In this document: positions 39,031 to 51,902 of the stretch, piece after piece
How the letters are laid out: the number at the start of each line of letters is the position of its first letter
Position numbering within the stretch: position 1 is the stretch's first letter
Source: Scortum barcoo
Taxonomy: Eukaryota > Chordata > Actinopteri > Centrarchiformes > Terapontidae
NCBI GenBank assembly: GCA_023238725.1
Contig: CM041547.1
Coordinates: forward strand, 20,570,744-20,634,743
Direction of reading: 5' to 3'
Length of the DNA stretch: 64,000 nucleotides
Position numbers and translations under genes: made by a program
Notes under the pieces: model-generated
The model's input: the letters and a program-made list of their open reading frames with translations, nothing else
The model's database searches: none
What the model was told of the DNA's origin: nothing

Positions 39031-42000
39031 AAGTAATTGGAACATGCTTGAAGCGTCCTACTTGTGAAGTTATTACAGCGTTGAGAGAGATGTTTATTTC
39101 AGGCTCTTGGTGTGTTTGTTCTGCCCTGTTTTCCCGCGCCATGTCCTTATTCGTCCAGCAGAGGGCGCCGTCCTTAGGGCAGACAGCAGGCGTTGGGGGG
39201 ATGTTTATGAGGCTGTGGCCGTTGGGGCCCGAACAGAGCGGCACTCTGTGTCCCTGCTGAGGTGGGATCTGTGTGTCAGGGCCAGAACACACGGGCTTCA
39301 GTCCCTCTTACCGCTCGCCTCGCATACCCCTCCTGCACATGTTTACCCTCGAACGCAGCCCAAACTGTTTGTGAGTGAGGCTCTTTTTTCAGGGCAAACC
39401 CCCCCCCCAGCCCTCTTTCCGCCAAATAAACATTGCACCGGAAATTGCAGGGATATCTGGGATTTTTGAGGGGTCCCGGTGGAAAGGAGGAGAGGGCCAG
39501 AACAAGGGTGCTCTCTGTTACACCTCGGAGGTGAGGGGAGGGCGAAGACGCAGAAGGAGGTGGTGGTTGGAGGGGGGGGGGGGCGTGAATAGTGCGTTGG
39601 ATAGTTGGTGGGGTGGGCAGCATCAGTAAGGTGTATGTCCACTGATGAACAGGTACAGGTGACCCAGTTTCCTCTGACCCCTGCGTGTGTGCTAAGGCTG
39701 ACCTCGCCCATCACCGAAAGCACTCACCCAGGGCGAAGGTTGAGAGCAAACGATACTCTGTGACGCAGAGCAAACTGTCTCCTGACAGATAACGACTTCT
39801 CCGGATCGCTGTTGACTGCTGCACCTGATCGTCTCCTTCTCTTGTGGCTGTCTTTTCCCCCCTGCTGCCCCCGGACCACACAAGCCTGCAGTTGGGAATA
39901 ACAACAGCTATTGATGAAGCTGAGGTTTCATAACAGCCCCCTGACAAAGCATGCATGAATGGCAGGGTGTGGGTTCTTTTAGGTACACAGAGATCACCGC
40001 CACTGCCCCCCCCCCTCCCGCCTTTGTGTGTGTACGTTTTGTCCCAGCTCACTCCCCATAAATCCAGACGTCTTTATTTGATAATAACAGCCTGGTGGCA
40101 TACCCAGTGGAAAAGCACACAGTATAAAGCCTGTTGTTGAGCACATTGCACCAAGAGGATGATTACAGTTGATGACCTTGTATTTACTTCAATTAGTGTG
40201 AAACCGTATCCACCGTGATGTTTGAGTCTCCTCGCTGTTAAAGTCCTCTCACTGGTCCTCTTTTTTTAAATGTTGTGACATCTCGTTTTGTTTACGCTAA
40301 CCACCGGCCTATAATTGAGATATTCTGACTGTCTGTTCCGTATGTAGCTACACCATGTCTTGATTATAGTATAGTATATATGTGTATATTTGGGAAAGTA
40401 TGAATTGAAAAAATAGATCTTTCTCATCTGTCCTTGAGGGCCTGAAGGTGTGAATATCTGAGCTATATGCTGTATTTACATTATAATGACTTTGCAGCCA
40501 CACGTGAGCATGAAATATAGCAAATGTGGGCAGGAATATGTTTGGATGTAGACATGTGTATGGGATGACACACCTGACAGCTATGTGAGTTATGTGTTTT
40601 TTGTGTGTTTGTGTGTGTGTGTGTGTTTGTGCTCTCCCTTTACCCAGCTCCGCTCCTTTACCGATCTATGTTTCAGTGTTTGGGAAGTCAACAGTAGAGT
40701 TCCTGTTCTTGGTTTAAAAATAACTTTGGGACTTAAATTCCTCACCCCCCCCTCTCATCCTTTCTTACTGGCACTCTCCCTGTGCTTGTTTTTCTTTCCC
40801 CTTTCTTCTGTTTTGGAACAGGCTGTGCACTCTGCGTCTTTCTTTTGCTTTCAGTCACCGTATATCTGTCGGTACTGCACATACACACACCTTATACACA
40901 CACATGTACACGCACAGAAGTTATTTGATGTGAGTGAACACGCCACGGGTTTGCTTCACTCGGTGGTTGTCTTCTTTTTTTAAAACATATTTTATTGCAA
41001 GTTCTCGAGACACAAATAAAGACAATGATATAAAATAACCAGACAAAGAATAAAGAGCACAAAAATAACATAAATACTGGCAAAAGAACACAAAATAGAA
41101 CAGAAAAGCGGGGAAAAAATAAAAAACAACACTGTGAGGCTGTACTTTGTGTTTAGTTCAAAGCACCACTGTGTCTAACATGTGTGCACTGATATGCTGA
41201 TGCATATATAATGCTCACCATCCTCTCCACCTGATGTCAGTGTGTGAATACACATGTGTCAGCATGTTGACTTTTGCAAATTAGCACTGAACACTAGAAC
41301 AGCTAATGTGATATAATACATTTTGCAAGTATTTGGTCATAAACCAAAGTATCAGACAAACAAGTCTTTTGACCTGATGGTGGTAAAATGACAGTCAAAG
41401 GTAATCCAACACCACTGTAAGTATAATAAAGGTATACTCCAGTTCCTTCTAAGATGTAAAATATATAAAAAACAAATGTGAGATGAAGAAGTCACACAGG
41501 CCACATAACATTTTACTTCCAACACAACCAACACACAAATATGAATTAAAGGACTTTTACTTCTTGCGCTCATCAAGCCCTCAGGATAAACATTCAAATA
41601 ACTGTTTGGGGTTAAAAAGAACAATGACTTGATTAATCAAAACAGGAAAACATATTATCTTTTAACACACCTCTTTACACTGACACTGTGTACTTTACAT
41701 TCAGTGCATGTAGGTATGGTTAAATTAAGACAACTAGATAATATATAATATACATTACATATACTGTAATCATTTCATTACACTTTATTACAGTATCTCC
41801 CTCTGCGGGGTTATCATTGTTGTCTTTGAACCCTCCTCTTTGCTGTAGCAACATGCCAAATTATTTAAATTGTTAAATTCTTACTGTCTTAATGGAGCTC
41901 TGGATGTGCACCACCTACTGTATGTACACATGAATAAAACCCTGAGACAGATCTATTATTCTTCTCTCCATCTAAGAGGTCCAGAGTGATATTTTCTGGA

Positions 42001-43514
42001 GTGGACAGAGGAGGGAGCTTCAGGCTGCTTCATTACTTTGACATAACAAAGCTTTGCAGCTAAAGATATTTTTTTAAAGTGACTTGTTGTAGGTCCACAT
42101 GCAGCTTTAATTTCCTGAAATGACATAAACCAAGTCTCCTGACACAGATCTTAAACCTGCCCCGACAATTAAAAGTGCTCACAAGTGTTTTTTTGTGTGT
42201 GTGTTTGTACACATTCACGCTTGTGTGTGTGTGTGTGTTTGTAGGCTCGCACCACATAAAGAGCCAGAGGAGTGTCGCAGCAGGTGCGGCAGGAGCGCTC
42301 TTAAACAAACACTCCACACCTGTCTTCCTCTCCCTCCCTCCCTCCTCTCCACGTCCATTCCCTTCATGGATAAACACACTCCTTTCTCACAAAGCTCCCT
42401 TCACGTTCAAACCGCCACCTTCCTGCTCCACTCACGGTGTCGTGCTCTCTGTGGCAAAGAATCAGATGTGAAAAGTGAGCTGCTTTTGTTCCACTGACCT
42501 CACTCTACTATCTTGTTCTACTTTCTTTCTCTACTCCCCCGCTGCCTAATATTTCCCTGCCTTCATGCATCCCCGCCCTCGCCTGTCTGTCTTTCATTTC
42601 CACTGACTTGTTTTTGAAGGTTTGATCTGTTTCTCACCTGCTGTTGCTCGCCTTTTCCCCCCCGCCATTACCCTCCTCCCGCGCCCTCAACCATTCCTTT
42701 GACTTTTTAATAGTAGTGACAGGGAGCTTTTCCAGTGAACTCTTAAAGCAGACCTGTGTCACTTTAACCATTATGAGCTGACGTTCGCTGTCAGCTCAGA
42801 ATGTAAAGGTCACGGCGCGGGGCAAGTTCCCGGTAGCCAGTGTCTCGTATCCCCAAGAGCTAATGAATGCCTCTACTTTGGTGTGTTGGAAATTCTGCAT
42901 GTTTGTTTATTATGTCTAGGATGGAAGCCACCGCGACCGAACTGGAAAGGACGTCGCCTTTGATGAGTCAATGGAACTTCAATGTGAATACAACAAAAAC
43001 AGGTTTCTCACTCTGTGTGAGTGTGTGTTGTGAGGGTGGGAGCGCACAAACACACACACACACACAAGCTTCAGAGAATCCAGTGGTTTTTCTTGATTTT
43101 CTCTCTATGTGTTGGGCTTGTTTACACAGGCCTGTTACATCACCTCTGCACGCTGACAGAGAGAGACGGATCGTGTGGGAAGTGGATGGACGTTTAGTGA
43201 ATACATAATTTTGCTCTTCATGTGTAGGCCTCTGTGTGTGTGTGTGTGTGTGTGAGAACATTCTGTCTACAGTATGCTGTACGTATGATGGTATGTATTA
43301 GCCACAATTTGTGCTTATCGTTGCATTTGTGTTGTGTGTTTTTCTGCAATATAGATACCAGTGACCCTTAAAAGAAAAAGGTCAATAACAACATTTACAG
43401 TTTTTATGATGTCATATCCAATCTTTAAAACTTCTCTGACCATCTGAATGAAAAAAATGTTTAGTCTGTTGTATAGTAAAAGAGTTTTAAACCATTTCTC
43501 AGGTAATGTATTTC

Positions 43515-43576
43515 ATGTATTCCCTAATTTTCCCTCTGGGATAAATAAAGTATTTTGATTCTGATTCTGATTTGGG
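43515..43576 (+). repeat. LINE-like 3' tail with GATTCT repeats
   Basis: TCCCTCTGGGATAAATAAAG followed by TATTTTGATTCTGATTCTGA is the characteristic 3' end of fish non-LTR (CR1/L2/Rex-type) elements. Only the tail is present, as is usual for 5'-truncated copies. Confidence 0.6.
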
Positions 43577-44630
43577 TAGCCATATGGTGACCATTTCCCC
43601 TGTTAAATATAAGCATGTCAGCATTGTCACTCTAAACATGTTGCAGTGCTGATTATTAGCATTGAGCTCACACATTGAGCACCACTGTGCCAAAGTGAAG
43701 CCTCACAGGGCTGCTAGCATGGCTGGAGACCCTTGGTCTTGTAAAACAAGAATGTTGTAATTGTGTATTTGATGTGATGTGTAATTTAATAAGTAAACAT
43801 AATATAACAGTAATATCAATGAACAGTTTGGGTTTTATTTGGTTCTCTTTATATAAAGAACAGCCATAAACTGCAACTGTAAAAACAAGTTAAATTTTTT
43901 TTTTATTATGTAACAGACAGAAGAGACTATGAAGATCCTGGAAATAAAAATAAATGGATTTTAAGTGTTTTTTAGAACATTGCTGGATATTTATTTTTCA
44001 GAGAATGGGATGCTTCAGGTTAGTGCCTCAATTGTAATGGTAATACATTAGAGGCCCGACATGGAGCTTTAGTGTTTCTGTGTGAAGTGTTTTTGGAGTG
44101 AGTTGCTGATTTGCAACTCTGAGTATGTTTGCAGGAGCTGTACGCAAGTGTAAATGTGCATCCCATGTAGCACCGACCTACTGAATGCACCACACTACCT
44201 GTGACCATTCGATTAAGTGCAGGGGGTGATTTATAGATGATGATGGGGCGGGTGATACCGCCCCTGTTGACGCAAACGACTGCAGGCATCCCTCTGCTTA
44301 ATGATACATTCTAGGGAAATTGCAAGCGAAAACAACAATTTAGCCTCCCACAATCCCTCTCACTGAAACCCAGCAAGCAGTTTAATGCTAGTGTGTTTGA
44401 GAGTGCACGGACGTGGAATATGCACTTCACTCTCTCACACAGGGTGTCAGTGTGCATGTGAGCCACCAGCTCAGGTACCAGAGATGACAGGTTTCCTGTG
44501 TACGTGTCCGCGGGGACGACAGGAAGATTATCCAGGCGGCCTGGCCTCCGCTCTGTACTCTTCAGTGAACACCTTAAACCAAAATGTACTAAAGTCTCGT
44601 CTGTTTACATGGCTGAAGCTGCTTGTGTAT

Positions 44631-44631
<1 letters not shown>

Positions 44632-44666
<35 letters not shown>
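44632..44666 (+). repeat. TG microsatellite
   Basis: About 17 uninterrupted TG units in intergenic DNA. Confidence 0.95.
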
Positions 44667-44669
<3 letters not shown>

Positions 44670-45098
44670 AGAGAGGCGGCCTGGGAACCTCTGAGTAGGT
44701 AAAAGGGATGTGGGGGCTAAAGACAGGATATGGAGGGAGAAAAAGAGAGTGATGGATTGCACGGGAGATTATCATAATCATTTTCAACATCACGATCACT
44801 CAATCATGTAGTTCTGTCCAGCTCCAAGGAACACTCTGCTCCACTCGTACATGTACTTTATCTGTCCAGCTCTTGTCTAAAAGTATTTTTATAAAGTGGA
44901 GGAAGGAAATTCCCAGCTGTTTTCCATGGCTGCCCCCAGTATTAATGTAGCACAGACTAGCAGCTGAGTATATTTATTTTACTTTTCACAAAGCAGCAGC
45001 CGGACAGAGGTATGCGTGTGAAAAGAAGTTTAAAGCATCAAAAATATTATTTTCGCTCAAACATAAATAAATAAACACCCAGAAGCCAGGTCCTCTTT

Positions 45099-45328
45099 GG
45101 AATGTAGTAATTCTGAATTTTTATGAATGACTGCATTCATGCTTGGCCACGCCCCCTCCCCTCCTCCCTCATCCTCAGCTCTCCGTGTTGGAGCTCCAAG
45201 CTCCGCCCACTCACCCCCTCCCCGTTGGAGGGGGGGGGGGGATACCTTGGCCGCGCGCCTGCCTCCTAATTGGTTAGAGGAGGTCCGGGTGGGCGTGGCT
45301 GCCATAAAAAGCACGGGCCGATATAAAA
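45099..45328 (+). promoter_or_regulatory. ccn1-like promoter: TEAD site, G tract, CArG-like box, TATA box
   Basis: TATAAAA at 45322-45328 lies about 180 bp before the start codon. A CArG-like CCATAAAAAG is at 45302-45311, a run of 12 G at 45230-45241 and the TEAD motif GGAATG at 45099-45104. CCN1 genes are known targets of SRF and of YAP/TEAD, so the motifs fit, but each is short and could occur by chance. Confidence 0.5.
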
Positions 45329-45508
45329 ACAAGCGTCAAACTTTGATCGGAGAAAATGTACAAGTGATGGGGGACGTTTAGGGACCGTCGCGCGTGTCGG
45401 ATTTACTCTCTGTGGACAAAAGCTTTTTTTTTTCTCAGCCGGGGGGAGGATTTATTGTTACGCGAGACACACTGCTCTCCTCTTCCTCTATGTGAAGCAG
45501 CTGACAGC

Positions 45509-48500
45509 ATGGGGACACTGCTGTTACTGGCTGTCTTGCAGGTGGTGACAGTCGGCTTGGTGAGTGTGTGAAGTTTTCATTTTTCTGTCACGGCCTCACG
45601 TAAACACCGCGGAATGAGACTCACGCGCCTCTTACTGCAACAGCTGGATCTGAGCTGGTCTGGTCACGCCATGAGGATGATCTTCTCCTCCATCCATCCA
45701 TCCATCCGTCCATCCATCCTTCATCCACTGTGTAGTGTTGCATGTCAGAGTGATGGTCTAATGAAACCCTACCCGCTGTTCTGCTCCACACCAGTAGTTA
45801 ATGGTGCTCACACACTTACTTTCTCCTTCCATGACTTAATATTTGATTGTGATGTCTGCAGGATCTGTGGTTGCCTTTACTGGTTTCAAAAATGCGGTTC
45901 GAGGACCACCAGAGGTTATAGAGGGATGTTTCAGAAAGTGCTCAAAAGTTTAGTCCAGTAAAAACAGGCTACAATGTAAAAGTACAACAATGCAATGAAA
46001 AAGCCCCTGAATGAAAAGTGTATATATTACTGTAATTATGGTCAGATGTACTCAAAATATACAAACAAGTGCCCTGTGAGTGTTATACTACTCTATATTA
46101 TATGATATCATTGGTGATGTATTCATGCGAAGGTAGCATTTCACTCAAGGTGAAGCCAATTTCTGTTCTACTATTTTATTGTGTACTTTAATCTGTAATA
46201 ATGCATTATATTCTATAAGATCATCATGTGTTTTGCACGTACAGTCGAAATCTGTCAAACACATGAAGGGGAACAAAAAGTGCGAGATTTCCCTCTTACA
46301 TGTGGTGAAGCAGCATGATATGGAAATACTCAAGTAGTGTACACGTAGCTCAAATTTGTCCTTCAGTACAGCACTTGAGTAAATGTACTTTCTACCTGCT
46401 TATATGTACAGAAACTGATGAAACATGAACTGATGACAATGTTTGAAGGGTTTCTTAAAAATGAATCCACTCATTCACAAACTAATATGTTCTCTCTGTA
46501 GGTCCAAAATTACACTAAAGTAATATTATCCAACAGTTAGACAAATGGAGATAAAAATACACTTAAGGTCAATATGAAGTGACTGCACACTATAAATATC
46601 TGCAGGAATATTGGGTGACTTTTGGTTAGGGAGTGTTTCAAGACCCCAGGTTATACCCAACGATAATGCTAAAAATGGAACGCAATTGTCACTGCATTGT
46701 GTAATGTCATGCCCACCCTGAGACCCACAGGAGTGAGGCGAGACGGTGGCACACCAGGACCTGGCCTGGGTTCACACAGTGGCAAAGTCAGGAAGGGATC
46801 ACTTTTAGGTGATCTGACTGCGGACAGTCGGTCTGGCAGCTCTCTGTGATCTCAGTGCCTGCTGGGAGCTGTCGGAGTGGCTCTGGTGGGTGAGTGTGTG
46901 TGGAGAGAGAGGGGCTGAGAAACAAAAGATGTAGGAGCAGGAAGGTGGTGGTGGTGGGTGGGAGTTTGGGTCAGAGAACGTACCTTTCATCCCCGCTCGC
47001 CCAGCGAATGCCAAGAGGAAGGCGACAGAGGGTTACAGATATCCCTGTGGGGCTCGGGACAGTGCTGGGTATTCAGCAAATGTTTAAGCCCCACACACTT
47101 TGAGGAATTTCTGTGATCTGTGTAACATGAGTCAAACTATTGTCCTGCTTTGGCTCCTCCTCACATGGAAAATGTACTGTACAAAGTCAGTTTGCTAACA
47201 CTCAGGTTAACCAGAGTGCACTCTGTGTCCCCTCTCCTGTAGGTGACTGCTGACTGTCCGGTGGTGTGTGAGTGTCCGGTGGGGCCTCCGTCCTGCCCTC
47301 CAGGGGTCAGCTCAGTTCCGGACGGCTGCGGCTGCTGCAAGGTGTGCGCGGCTCAGCTCAACCAGGATTGTCATGAGGGACGGCCCTGTGACCACCACAA
47401 AGGCCTGGAGTGCAACTATGGCAACGATGTGGGCCGCACCCATGGCATCTGCAGGGGTATGTACCACAGAGGTGGTAGAGGCAGAGGGAGAGAGATTTTG
47501 AGGGTTAGACTCAGGAAGACGTTCTGGGTTTAGATTGGGCACAGAGTTTGGGGTTTAGCACGGGGGTTGAGTGAGGGAATGTGTAACTTCAGGGTGGGGA
47601 ACCTGGCTCCCGAGCCAAGCGGCTGGAGCCGCTCTTTGATAGGGGCTCCGGGTTTGAAGGCCGTGCCACGTTTCAAGAACAGAGCACCTTCATGAGCTGC
47701 GACTGAAACCTGGCCAACTCCGGGATTTATATAAGTAGTTCAGTGTGTACACAAACAGCCCCATGAAACACACAAACACGCACGCACAGTGGTATTTTTA
47801 TACGCATGTTTATTTGGGGGTGTTTCTATATAAAGAGGGGGTATCCGGGGTGTTGTGCGGGGAGTCCCTCTGAGGGAGCGGAGGGGAAGGACATTGTAAA
47901 CAAGTCAAAATTCCTCTCTGGTCTAAGAATAGAGCTGGCTTCATAAATCTGGAGATAGTATGTCTCTCCCTCTCTCTTCTTATCTAACTTTTATGCATAT
48001 TAAAGAAGCATTTACCCATAAGCTTCTTCCTGTCACTAATGTTTCAATCATCTTCAGAGTTTTCATTGATCAAGAATATTTGATGTCTGAACACTGTTTT
48101 TGTTTTTCTTTCTGACTGACTTGTCTGTCTACTTCCTTCCCCTCAGCAAAGGCAGAGGGCCGCTCGTGCGAGTACAACGGACGGATCTATCAAAACGGTG
48201 AGAATTTCCGCGCTGGTTGCAAGCATCAGTGCACCTGCATCGACGGAGCGGTGGGCTGCGTGCCCCTTTGCCCCAGCCACGTACCCCTGGCGTCCCCTTC
48301 CTGTCCCGCTCCGCAACTGATCAAGGTGCCGGGCCAGTGCTGCCTCAGCATCGACTGCCACAAGGGGACCACCGTTGTGCCCCCAGTGCACCGCAGACCC
48401 CAACCTCCAGCTTACCCGCCTTACCCCTTCATCCCTTACCCGGCCTTCCCCTACCCAAAGCCTTATCCCAAACCTTACCGGAAGCTGTACCTTTACAAAC

Positions 48501-51229
48501 CCAAGAAGGAGAAGGACACCCTGGGCAACGAGCTGGTGGAGGTGGTGGGGCGCAAGTGGGACAAGCCACGTGGAAACAAGCACCTGGCGGGTAAGAGGAG
48601 GGTGCCGCCGTGTCGCCTCAGAGTGCCGTCTGTTTCCTCCACGCAGTAAAGCATCATGTTGATGTTTTAGCCATTTTAGCCTCCTGACGCACAAACGGCC
48701 TCACTGTGGCCTTCCCCTCTGCATCTGCGAGTGTGTGTGTGTCAGCATTTATTTATGTGAGGCTTGTTTTCCACTGGCTCCTTGCACACCAGAGGTGCTC
48801 TCACACACACACACACACTGCTCTCACACAGCACATACCTCTGTCACCCAGCTTTCCCCTCTCTGTAATCACCCTCTCTATGCGTCAGTGTTGCCTGTTC
48901 AGTGAATGAGGCCAGTGTGCTTTGCATCTCTGGACCTCTCCTTTCCCCTCTCGCTCCCACTGGCCCTTCTTCCCCCCAAGCTTTTACGTTTGCTGATCTT
49001 GCCTCTCTTTCTCTGGCTCTCTGTGTTTTGCATCGTCCATTGTCGCTCTCCCCTCACACATCCTGTCTTTCATCTCTCCTAGCCTGGAGGCAGGTGGGAG
49101 ATCAGTGTGTGGTTCAGACTACTTCCTGGTCCCAGTGTTCCCGGAGCTGTGGGATGGGCGTCTCCTCTCGTGTTACCAATGACAATGCCCGGTGTAAGCT
49201 GATCAAGGAGACGCGTCTGTGCAACGTTCGGCCCTGCAGCTCCATGTCTATCCCTGTCAAGGTGAGGAATGCTTGTGGTGCTTTTAAGGTTCTCATAAAG
49301 GGATGGATTGCAGTTCTTCCCCTAATGGCTCACAACTATGCAGTCCAGTCGCCATGCTAAATGGATTCAGGCAAGCATTGCTCTCAAGGGGTCAGATTGG
49401 TATTAATATCATGGCATGTATACAGTGCCCGCCCCTGAGTCCCTTCTGTAGCTGGAGCCCTTTCTGGTCCATTCTGTCTATTCACGGTTCTGTTGCTGTG
49501 TGGGAAACATCGCCCGCAGGATGACGCAGAGCTGATTTAGACCAAGGTTCCCCTTTGCAGCTCCAAGCTCATGGTTGTCCCTCTTTAAATTACTTTAAAT
49601 TTTAAAACAATTAGTTCAGTATCTTGGGAAATAAGTAGTATTTCCCAAAATGTTGAACTTCTTATGAATCTTTCCAGTGGAGAGTTAGATGAGAAGATTG
49701 ACACCACTCACATGCATGGTAAATATGAAGCAACCGTCAACAGCCAATTAGCCTAGCTTAGCACAAAGACTGGAAACAGAGGGAAACAGTTAGCCTGGTT
49801 CTGTCTCAAGGTCATAAAATCCCCCCACAAAAGTTAACACATTATCTTTATTTAAAAAAGTGTGAACATTTCTGTGCCGGATGATCTCTTTGCTGGGACC
49901 AGCAGTTTCCTGAGGTCTTCCTGAGGTGAAGTTTTCATTTTGCATAGGTTTTTGACTCTTCTTTAGCAATAACACAACACATAATAAGTTCTCCATAGGC
50001 AAAACTCCCAGAACTTGTTTGTGGGGGTTGTGTTTGGAGCTGCTCCCCCACACTGAACCTGCGACGCTGTGGCTGTCAGCTGCACTCAGTGGCTCTCTGT
50101 GATGTGATTGAAAGAGCACTCAATTCGCCCACTCTATTGCTCTCTCACATTTCATATTGACACCCCCAGAAACATTCTGCCTCCCGCCCTGAGCCACTCA
50201 TGCGCCTGATGGGTTGTTATGCACCTGTTTCTCCCTGCTCTCCCGATGTTTGCAGAGTCGCTGTGGGTGTTAATGTGTATCTGTGTCGATCCTTAACTAT
50301 TGTTGGTATGTTCCTCTCTCTGGCACTCTGCTGTTCTGACCTTTATTTTGTTTTTCCCCATCTCTGTACTCAACTGGATGGGCTTTGTTTGTCATGTTTC
50401 GGAGCTTAAGTGGTGAGCTGTTTCATTTTGCTCTGCGGTATGGCAGTTCTGGTTCCAAGCAAACGGCAATGTGATCTTTTAACGCTCTCACTGGTCAGCA
50501 GTGTCCAACCTGCTCTACATTTCTGCAGTGCGGATCACAGCTGCTGCCAGGGATGTCATGTTGATTACTCAGTGGATCCACTACTTTGGTCCAATGTCTC
50601 TGCAACTATCGGATGCTTTGAAATTCTAAACACACATTAGTGGTCCCCAGAGGAACCTATTGACTTGATGATGCACTGACTTTTCCTCTAGGGTCACCTT
50701 GAGGTAGACATCTAGTTGACATTGACATCTAGTGCCATCATCGGGTCAAAACTTGTTGTGCCCAGTTCTTTTATTTATAAAAGTCCTACAAAACTAATGA
50801 CAGTCCCATTATCAGCCCCCCTTTTCAGCCTCGTTCAGCTCCTGATTTTAGACTGTTAGGTCTTGATAAACTCCTGCCTGAAATTAAATTCACTCTGTCT
50901 CTTGTCTTTCTCCCTCCACAGAAAGGAAGGAAGTGCTCTCGTACACATAAGGCCCCCGAGCCCCACCGCTTGTCCTATGCCGGCTGCAGGAGCACTCGCG
51001 CTTGTACAGGCCCAACTACTGCGGCGTATGTAGGGATGGCCGTTGCTGCTCACCCCGTCGCACACGCACCGCTAGTGTGACTTTCGCGTGCCCTGATGGC
51101 GAACGCTTCAACAGGTCTGTGATGTTCATCCAGTCCTGCAAGTGCAGCGACGAGTGCAACCATCTCAACGAGGCCGCCATGCCTCCACAGCGATGGCTCT
51201 ATGGAGACACACACAAGTTCTTAGACTAG
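45509..51229 (+). CDS. ccn1l: Secreted CCN-family matricellular protein, CCN1/CYR61-like, with an apparent 2-bp frameshift in the last exon
   Basis: Extracellular matrix signalling protein that binds integrins and heparan sulphate. Exons: 45509-45559 (signal peptide), 47243-47456 (IGFBP domain, GCGCCKVC), 48147-48590 (VWC domain, CKHQCTCIDG, then a hinge), 49083-49261 (TSP1 repeat, WSQCSRSCGMG) and 50922-51229 (C-terminal cystine knot, ending HKFLD). This one-domain-per-exon layout is the CCN family's. The hinge is strikingly Pro/Tyr-rich. Length without the lesion is about 397 aa. In exon 5 an extra CG/GC dinucleotide near 50,998-51,001 shifts the frame between GCRST and YRPNYCG; downstream residues are conserved, so the lesion is recent or an assembly error. 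Closest to CCN1; whether it is ccn1 itself or a fish ccn1-like paralogue is not settled. Confidence 0.9.
45690..45722 (+). repeat. CATC tetranucleotide repeat in ccn intron 1
   Basis: About eight units of CATC/CGTC in tandem. Confidence 0.8.
45930..46400. repeat. Probable AAGTA-rich dispersed repeat in ccn intron 1
   Basis: Phrases such as TAAAAGTACAACAATGCAAT and CAGCACTTGAGTAAATGTAC resemble the outer repeat at 35,490-36,225. Boundaries are eroded. Confidence 0.35.
49590..49990. repeat. Common teleost dispersed repeat in ccn intron 4
   Basis: AGCACAAAGACTGGAAACAG, then CAGTTAGCCTGGTTCTGTCT and TCATAAAATCCCCCCACAAA form a pattern I know as widely dispersed in fish genomes. A degenerate relative is in the ddx39a intron at 56,010-56,175 (GCACAAGACTGGAAACAGGG). 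Confidence 0.5.
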
Positions 51230-51877
51230 TGGTAATGCCCCCCCAACCTACATTCCCTCAAAAAATAAAAAAAACATTAACTCCCCCATAGTGATCCCCA
51301 TTATAGAATAGCTGTCCTTAGTGTATCTATGAGTAGACGCAAGCGAGGTGCACACGTCAGAACATCTTTTCTGGAAGATTATTTGGGGAGGAATGGGGAG
51401 AAGAAGAATAAATCAGATGGTCGTAAAGAGCAAAAGTGACCAGTCCCTGCTTTAGTGTAGATAAAAAGTTGTTTCTGGCCTCGCCGGACTTCAACAGACT
51501 GTGACAAAATCTTTATGGAAAACGTGGATGCAACCAGCCACTGTGTTGCTGCCATGCACCAAATGTCCCCTGAACTTTTGAGACTTTTGTTGGGGATGCT
51601 GGAGCAAGAGCATAAATGTTGGTGTTTCTTTTGTTGATGGTGTGGATTCGCCTCACAGTTATTGAGCAACAGGCCTGGCTAGCCAATGGAAAGCTGCTCT
51701 GATGTCGCTTTGGAAACAAGTGGAATCATGTGTCTGTACACTCCAATAACTTAGTACTGATAAACCAAATGAAGGCTGGTGCAGAAGACTCGACAACGAA
51801 GACTGAGATTGTGACAGCAGAAGATGGAGGAGCATCTCAGATGTTCCAACAGGAGCGTGGCGCATGTCATTTTATGG

Positions 51878-51902
51878 TATTTATTCACTGATATTTATTG
51901 TT
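51878..51902 (+). promoter_or_regulatory. AU-rich element cluster in ccn 3' UTR
   Basis: Two ATTTATT-type motifs within 25 nt. Known to mediate rapid mRNA decay in immediate-early transcripts; function here is inferred. Confidence 0.4.

Larger units (their letters stand above)
36226..45090. other. Intergenic spacer between txn2 and the ccn gene
   Basis: About 9 kb. Apart from the unrecognised ORF at 37,487-38,437 and listed repeats, no exon series was found. A G-rich stretch at about 39,528-39,590 and TG microsatellites (43,228-43,254; 44,632-44,666) are present. Confidence 0.5.

Noticed and set aside
39276..39723. Overlapping minus ORFs of 115-126 aa
   Set aside because: Proline-rich translations of C-runs and the G-rich stretch; both frames open at once, as in biased DNA without coding function.
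47243..47533. 96-aa ORF as a stand-alone gene
   Set aside because: Its first part is exon 2 of the ccn gene; the remainder reads through the donor at 47457 into the intron.
48143..48694. 183-aa minus ORF opposite the ccn VWC and hinge exon
   Set aside because: Shadow of the real exon; the plus-strand reading has cysteine spacing and splice sites of the CCN family.
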